Shown: positions 20,801-25,701 of the stretch, one piece after another | Layout: every line of letters begins with the position of its first letter | Position numbering within the stretch: the stretch's first letter is position 1 | Position numbers and translations under genes: made by a program | The notes under the pieces: generated by a model | What the model was told of the DNA's origin: nothing | Seen by the model: the letters and a program-made list of their open reading frames with translations, nothing else | Database searches by the model: none | Source: Saprolegnia diclina VS20 | Taxonomy: Eukaryota > Oomycota > Saprolegniomycetes > Saprolegniales > Saprolegniaceae | Length of the DNA stretch: 25,701 nucleotides | Direction: 5' to 3' | NCBI RefSeq assembly: GCF_000281045.1 | Contig: NW_008246102.1 | Location: 335,731-361,431 of the forward strand

Positions 20801-21259
20801 CTAAGCGGCAAAGGCCGTCATCGCCGGCGTCTCGTGGTGCTTTGCTGCGACCGCGTCCAAGATGGCCTGAAATCGCTCGCGGCGGTCGGAAATGAGTTGG
20901 CCGTTGTGGCGCGAGAGTGCGCTCCAGAGCGTCACGTCGGGCATATCGGGCAGCTCGGCGCCGGCCTCGGTGAGCGTCGCGTGCAGCACCTTGAAGTCGT
21001 TGTAGCGCTTCTTGAGGAAGAGGTCGTGGGGGCCGAGGATCACATAGTGGATTGCACCGTTCTCAAAGACTGTTTCTTCCTCGATCACGTACACGGGCGG
21101 CGGCTCGACGATCGGCTCGACGAGGATCGACGCGCTCTTGGATCCGGACGACGTCGGCGGCGAGTACTTGAGGCTCTTGGAGCCGGACGCCGGCGTGCAT
21201 TCGTCCATAAAGGTCGGCGCCGACACTTCGACAACGTCGGCAGATTGCGTGCAGCCCAT
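20801..21259 (-). CDS. Short PX-domain protein with N-terminal MGC lipidation motif
   Basis: Single exon, 152 residues. It starts MGCTQS: Gly2 followed by Cys3 and Ser6 fits N-myristoylation plus palmitoylation. A Ser/Thr/Pro-rich linker follows to about residue 50. The remainder is a compact PX domain: a YVIEEE strand, then the phosphoinositide-binding signature KKRYNDFKVL, a shortened Pro loop (LPDMPDV), then RRERFQAILDAV and a final helix. PX domains bind phosphoinositides, most often PI3P on endosomes; the Arg-Tyr pair of the signature is present. The usual PPxxK loop is reduced, so binding strength is unclear. The start codon opens 480 bp from that of the divergent paralogue at 21740. 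The ATG at 21259 is preferred over upstream in-frame codons because the MGCxQS start is shared by three genes here. Confidence 0.86.
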   Translation of the reverse strand: MGCTQSADVVEVSAPTFMDECTPASGSKSLKYSPPTSSGSKSASILVEPIVEPPPVYVIEEETVFENGAIHYVILGPHDLFLKKRYNDFKVLHATLTEAGAELPDMPDVTLWSALSRHNGQLISDRRERFQAILDAVAAKHHETPAMTAFAA

Positions 21260-21739
21260 CGGAAAACTGGAATCGGTGCTGGCCGGAAAAGTCGGAAATG
21301 AGCTACTCGGCTTGTTTTTGGCGCGCCAGAGAGCGCGATACACTGTATCGTGTACAGAAGCACGCACTGGCTCGCACGCACGAGGTACGATTTCGTGGAC
21401 GACAAGAACGAGCACCTTTACAGCGACATGGGGACATGGACCAAATATTCATGACCGTCCGAGACGATGATCTCGCCGTCGGCGCCAGATGCGAGAGAAG
21501 GTGGGGTCCCTCCTCTAGCCGCCAAAATTTCGTACGCTCTTGTACGTACTCTTGTACTCAATGTATATATGCGTTGGATGTACGCGCCAACGTACGATGT
21601 ATGGTTTGACCACCATGCGATGCGCTTCAACGACGAAGGCGCCACGCTCTCAATGGTGAGCGAGCCATGAGTGATGCAATGTAGCAGCCTGTCGCGGCGA
21701 ACGTGTCGCCGATCCTTTAGACATTTCTCGAATCCTTCG
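21260..21739. promoter_or_regulatory. Shared upstream region of two divergent MGC/PX genes
   Basis: This 480 bp lies between start codons facing away from each other and must hold both promoters. I see no conserved element with certainty. It could serve as a bidirectional promoter, which is inference from position only. Confidence 0.45.
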
Positions 21740-23441
21740 ATGGGCTGCCAGCAGTCGACGCCCGTGCGCGACCCGCAGCCGGCGCCGCCCGCCGCAGCCG
21801 TTGATCTCACCAACAAATCGCTCTCGACGATCGGAGACGCGCTTCAAGAAGACACGGCCGAGAAGTGGGCGGCCACGGTCCAGCGCGTCAAAAGCCAAGT
21901 GATTCCCGAAGACGCGGCGATGCCCAAGACGCCGGTTGGCCCCGCGACGCCAGTCCTCAGTGGCCCGGTCGTCGTTGCAGACTATTTGCCGGTCGCTACA
22001 CCCACGTCGGTTCTCGACGTCGCCATCGCTGAGAACGACGCGGCACTAACTACGATCGCGGACGCCTTGGCCGATGACGTCGCCGACAAGTGGGAAGCTC
22101 TCGTGCACGAAGTCGAGATCTCGCGCAGCGCACCCGTCTCGGTCGACGCCAGCTGTGACGACGAATCGCCATCTCAAAACGAAACGAGCAACTTGGCAAT
22201 TGTCGCTGACGAAAGCGCCGTTGTGTCTGCGGTCACAGAAGAAGCCACGGACGCCGACGAAGACGTGCCCGTGGAGGCACCGCTCGTCGAAGCCGAGATC
22301 GAGGCACCAGTCGTCGACATTGTCGTGATCGACGAGGTCGAGATGGAAGTCATCATGATTGCGCCGCTGCACGACGGTGACGCCATGGACACGGTTATCG
22401 AAGAAGTATCCGAGATCGACGCTGTCGAGGAAGCGACGGACAACGAGACGACAGATGTCGTCGAAGCTTCGGCCGTGACCGACGAAGTGGAAGCGGCTGT
22501 CGCCGACGACTTGAAGGTCGAGATGGCGGAGGCTGTCATCGAGACAGCCGCCGAGTCGACCGCTCTCGTCCCAGAGGTTGAGGAAAAGGAGGCTTCTGAA
22601 GCCGACGAATCCTCGGACGTGGTGCCACCCATGTCCCGCAGCACCATTGGTCAGGAGTATGTGCTCGACGACCTCATTGGGAGCACAGTGCCCGTGCACA
22701 CGCGCCACGTGGCCGCTGGCATCATCAACGAGATCATCGAAAGCGCGGTCGAGCGCGTCCAAGCCAAGGAAACCGTGGAAGTCGACATTGACGCCGAAAT
22801 GGACGCCGAACAGCAGCTCCTTCAAGTCCAGCACGACCTTGCCGAGATCGTCGCCGAGCTCGAGCAGATCAAGGAAGCCAGCGAGAAGATGGAGAGTGCG
22901 AACGAGTCCGAGTACATTGGTGATGAAATCGCGCCGCAAGACGAGCCGGTCCCGCAGCCATCGGACGCCACGACGACCGATATGGACAACACGGTGGTTC
23001 CCAAGGCACCATTGAGCAAGGCACCGACGAGCAAGACGCCGTCCAGCAAGGCGCCGTCCAGCAACACCAAGCACTACAAGTCGCTCGGATCGAGCGTCGA
23101 GGGCGGCATCGTCATGTACAATGTCCAAGTCCCAAGCGGTCGTGTCATCCACAAGCGCTACAATGACTTCAAGGTCCTTTACAGCGACATGGCCCACGTT
23201 ATGCTTGTCAACGACGTCCATGGTGGTGGCGGTCTTCCGCCCATGCCACGCGCTGGTACTCTATTCCTTGGCGTTGTTCTGTCGGTATACTCATGGCAGC
23301 GTAGGTATGATGTCGCGCTTCACGCGCCAGAACAAGGCGATGGTCCAGGAGCGCGAGCAATCGTTCGAGTCGATTCTCAACGCGATCGCGGAGCACCCGA
23401 TTGCAAGCCACAGCCCCGAGTTCCAGCACTTTCTGCGTTAA
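21740..23441 (+). CDS. Acidic PX-domain protein with N-terminal MGC motif
   Basis: Two exons (21740-23255 and 23305-23441; 49-nt intron) give 550 residues. The start is MGCQQST, a likely myristoylation/palmitoylation signal. Residues 27-51 and 102-125 are a duplicated helical unit containing TI(G/A)DAL and KW. Residues about 130-300 are extremely rich in Glu, Asp, Val and Ala, with few basic residues, and are probably disordered. A coiled-coil-like helix follows near 350-395 (QQLLQVQHDLAEIVAELEQI). A Lys-Ala-Pro-Ser stretch (four SKxP-type units near 23014-23057) leads to a C-terminal PX domain: HKRYNDFKVLYSDM, LPPMPRAG, EREQSFESILNAIAEHP. The PX core matches the divergent neighbour, but the long acidic insert is unique to this copy. 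The intron interrupts the PX domain just after the Pro-rich loop; the neighbour has none. The likely role is a membrane-tethered phosphoinositide reader; partner unknown. Confidence 0.87.
21818..22114 (+). repeat. Duplicated helical unit in the acidic PX protein
   Basis: Two related segments of about 25 residues, at 21818-21892 and 22043-22114, share the pattern (S/A)L(S/T)TI(G/A)DAL followed by (E/D)D(T/V)A(E/D)KW. They are offset by 75 codons. The repeat is visible at the protein level and is diverged in DNA. Confidence 0.75.
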
Positions 23442-23922
23442 ACGACGCGTGTACTTTTACATATAATGACAACTATAATCCCATGCAACTAAAAATGGCG
23501 AAAGGAAACTTGAGTCGTGACGACCTGCCCCCTTCGAACAAGGACGTTATTTTATAACGTAAGAGCTCTCCAAGATCCCCCTGGACTTTACAATGCTAAC
23601 CAACTGCTGATTTGGAGAGCGGCAATCAGCGGCAATGGAGCCGAGAAGGGTGTCGCGAGGTCGGAAAATTCGCGTTCTGACGTGGCAGCCGGATGTGGTT
23701 CTGTAACTGTCAATCAATTTTGGTAGAAAAGCAGATGCATTCAGAGTGGCCAGATTGTATCAGCTGCGAAGAGCGACATGCCTCCCAGCTGGGCGACTGG
23801 GGAGGCAGAGAGCAGAAGACAGACAGCACCGGTCTCCGATTGGAGAATACGACAAGTCGGCTACAATTCCACTCCAGTCGTGCTTCGTTGTGGAGAGCTT
23901 GCATTTCGTACTTGCTTTGGGC
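23442..23922. other. Intergenic region, nothing recognised
   Basis: This is the 3' side of the acidic PX gene and the promoter side of the NIW-repeat gene. It includes an A/T-rich patch just after the stop. There is no supported coding sequence. Confidence 0.5.
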
Positions 23923-24725
23923 ATGGGCTGCTTCCAATCGACGTCCGCACACGAGCCAGGTCCAGGGCGGCGCCGTCAGCAACCACTAGCGCCCCCGCCG
24001 CCATCCACCAACACCAACGGCAACTACCCGGACGACAGCAGCTTGTCGTTTTTGAGTGAGAACCCGCCGCCGTCGCTCTTGCCGTGTGTATTGCGCTCAT
24101 TGTTGCTGCTTCGTTATATCTTGAGCGTAGGCAGAGCAGCACGCACTCGTCGTTTCCGATGCTCCGGTCGAATGCAAACAGCAACTCCACCAACAAGTCG
24201 TACTCGACGAACGCGTACTCCAACAACGGCACGGTGGGCGGCGAGACGTTCCTCGATGTGCCCGAGGACCCGCAGTCCGTGCGCAATATCTGGGACGACG
24301 CGACGCAGGCCGAGAACGGCGCGCGGAATATCTGGGTTCAGTCCAACAACCCCAAGAGCATGAAGAACATTTGGGGCCTTCTCAGCAACGGTACCGACGC
24401 TAGCCACGTCCGAAGCAATGGGACGGGCCTCGAGTCCAACATTTGGTCGGGCCAAACCAAGGTCGACTCGCAGGGCCGCCGCACCAACATTTGGGGCACG
24501 TTCATGTCGACTGCGTCTTCGAACGGCCCCAAGTCGGGCGGCCGCTGGAGCTTCATGTCGTCCGGCGACGAAAACGTGTGGAGCCAAGGCACGGATCAGA
24601 CCGTGGGGTCGAACCCGCGGCCAGCACCACCAAAATCGGCCGTGCGGTCGACGCGTGACCTCAACTTGATTGCGATCGACGAGGAGCACGAGCAAGAGGT
24701 GTTCCGAGCTATACCTACAAGGTAG
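23923..24725 (+). CDS. MGC-start protein with repeated Asn-Ile-Trp motifs
   Basis: Two exons (23923-24083 and 24131-24725; 47-nt intron, in frame) give 251 residues. The N-terminus MGCFQSTS again fits dual lipidation. Residues 10-95 are low-complexity: Pro-rich, then Ser/Asn/Thr-rich with many NS and SN pairs. From residue 104 the tripeptide NIW recurs at 106, 120, 133, 157 and 173, with NVW at 202 and a related RWS at 192. Each is preceded by R, K, S, T or E and followed by a polar, Gly/Ser/Asn-rich spacer of 10-26 residues. The C-terminus (NLIAIDEEHEQEVFRAIPTR) is acidic and amphipathic. I recognise no known domain. The regular aromatic motifs in a disordered chain look like short linear motifs that dock repeatedly to one partner. 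The start ATG is supported by the shared MGCxQS start of the two upstream genes. Confidence 0.78.
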
Positions 24726-25107
24726 GGTCAATGATGGTGGATCCTTGGCGCATCCTTCCCTTCGTAGCGATGCGCCGGCGACGCGCCCGGGCCAAGGCAG
24801 CGATACGTTCCTCAACTCGGTCGTCGTGTAGGCTATCGCGTGCGAACACATGTAATATACTGGTCATCTTTATCGACATCCGCCCATGTTGTAGTTTCAG
24901 GGCACCATGTTATTGCATTAGGAAGATGTAATGCCCCAAAAACTAGCGTCGATGATGAATTCACTTTGCGATAACGAGTACGCGATGTTTTGCCTCGAGT
25001 TACGAGCATATCGTAGGCATGCACAAAAATGCACCTGGCATGCTTGTTGAAAAACACACTCGACACGGTTCGAAGCTGCACGATCAAAAAATGGAGTTAA
25101 CTTGATT
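24726..25107. other. Gap between convergent genes
   Basis: This holds the 3' UTRs of the NIW-repeat gene (plus) and the UNC93-like gene (minus). No gene is supported. Confidence 0.5.
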
Positions 25108-25701
25108 TTAGTTGGAGAGCTTGCGCGCGAGCAAGTACATAAAGGGCAGCGAGATGGCCATGAGCACCCAGTTGATGATAAGTTGGTTCATGTACGACAC
25201 TTCGAGCACGTCAATGCGCCACGAAATCGCACCGCCCGCGCTCTGGAACGCCTTGTACAAACCCACAAAGCGCGCGAGCTCCATCGGGTCGTTGGACATG
25301 GCGCCAATCACCCAGTAGACGTAGTTTTGGTAAATGGCGTCAACGAGACCGTAGAGAAGGTAGACGATCATGGGGAACGCGGCGCGGCTGCTCTCGAGGA
25401 AATCAATGTTCTGCTTGGGGTCGTCGCGCAAAAAGTCCTTTTGCACGAGAACGCCGAGGGCCCAGACGACAAAGACGATGACCGTTGTGATGACGAGACC
25501 GACCTGCGCGCGCTTAGCCCGCGTCATGCTCGGCTTGTCCATGACGTAGTTGCCAAAGGCGTAGGCGCCAAACATCTGCATGCCCCAGTAAAGCGCGTTG
25601 TTGAGGCCGCGCGTCCGGAGCGAAAACATGTGCGCGTTCACCGCGTTGAACTGGTAGCCGTAGAAAAAGTTGGACGCAAACGAGGCGGGGATGAGGCAGA
25701 G
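25108..25701 (-). CDS. UNC93-like major-facilitator membrane protein (C-terminal part)
   Basis: The frame is open from the right edge of the window to the stop at 25108-25110, so about 197 C-terminal residues are visible and the N-terminal half lies outside. Visible parts include SNFFYGYQFNAVNAHMF, FSLRTRGLNNALYWGMQMFG, a span at VGLVITTVIVFVVWALGVLV, a span around AAFPMIVYLLYGLVDAIYQN, YVYWVIGAMSND and a last span at NWVLMAISLPFMYLLA. The order FYxYQFN, then RTRxLNxxLYW, then YVYWxxGAxSND is typical of UNC93/DUF895-type major-facilitator proteins of fungi and oomycetes. These are 10-12-span membrane proteins; animal UNC93 members regulate channels or escort receptors, and the role of the microbial members is unknown. 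The first Met visible in frame is internal, not the start. No intron is seen in the visible part. Confidence 0.85.
   Translation of the reverse strand, partial: LCLIPASFASNFFYGYQFNAVNAHMFSLRTRGLNNALYWGMQMFGAYAFGNYVMDKPSMTRAKRAQVGLVITTVIVFVVWALGVLVQKDFLRDDPKQNIDFLESSRAAFPMIVYLLYGLVDAIYQNYVYWVIGAMSNDPMELARFVGLYKAFQSAGGAISWRIDVLEVSYMNQLIINWVLMAISLPFMYLLARKLSN

Noticed and set aside
22046-23221. 391-codon open frame on the minus strand
   Set aside because: It is the antisense shadow of the acidic PX gene; its composition mirrors the Glu/Asp/Val codons of the real gene and it has no domain.
25060-25085. tRNA-like ggttcgaa box
   Set aside because: No matching A box, acceptor stem or anticodon arm surrounds it.

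Overview
The window looks like compact nuclear DNA of an oomycete, most likely a saprolegnialean (Saprolegnia/Aphanomyces/Achlya type). The genes are eukaryotic. Nearly all introns are 41-60 nt, with donors such as GTAC or GTGC and acceptors usually TAG. Gene-to-gene gaps are mostly about 60-670 bp, with two larger gaps of about 1.7 kb. Coding sequence is GC-rich. One gene carries the 24-residue Cys/His zinc-finger repeat that is expanded in oomycetes. The organism assignment is inference; the gene structures were read directly from splice phases and open frames. Layout, left to right. 1-1746 holds nothing recognisable. 1747-2487 (+) is a PHO88/SND3-type ER membrane protein. 2628-3948 (-) and 5663-8949 (+) are a head-to-head pair that share an N-terminal tandem calponin-homology (CH) actin-binding head: a short protein with a hydrophobic tail, and a full-length 15-exon alpha-actinin. 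9621-10259 (+) is a zinc-finger protein with five repeats. 10324-12372 (-) is an ataxin-10-like armadillo protein in eight exons. 12865-14791 (-) is a membrane-anchored HECT ubiquitin ligase with a RanBP2-type zinc finger. 15293-16261 (-) is a four-span membrane protein. 16782-20376 (-) is an 18-exon protein combining PDZ-like, ankyrin, fibronectin-III and TBC Rab-GAP domains. 20801-21259 (-), 21740-23441 (+) and 23923-24725 (+) are three small genes whose products all start MGCxQS, a likely lipidation signal; the first two carry PX domains and the third carries repeated Asn-Ile-Trp motifs. 25108-25701 (-) is the C-terminal part of an UNC93-like major-facilitator protein that runs off the window. 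The genes do not form one pathway. Two loose themes recur: the actin cytoskeleton (the CH pair) and membrane identity or traffic (TBC Rab-GAP, PX proteins, lipid-anchored proteins, PHO88, membrane HECT ligase). The most unusual items are the PDZ-ankyrin-FN3-TBC fusion, the local MGC gene family (including the NIW-repeat protein and a PX protein with an internal helical duplication), the TM-RanBP2-HECT ligase, and the tail-anchored CH paralogue beside alpha-actinin. I saw no mobile element, CRISPR array, tRNA or rRNA.
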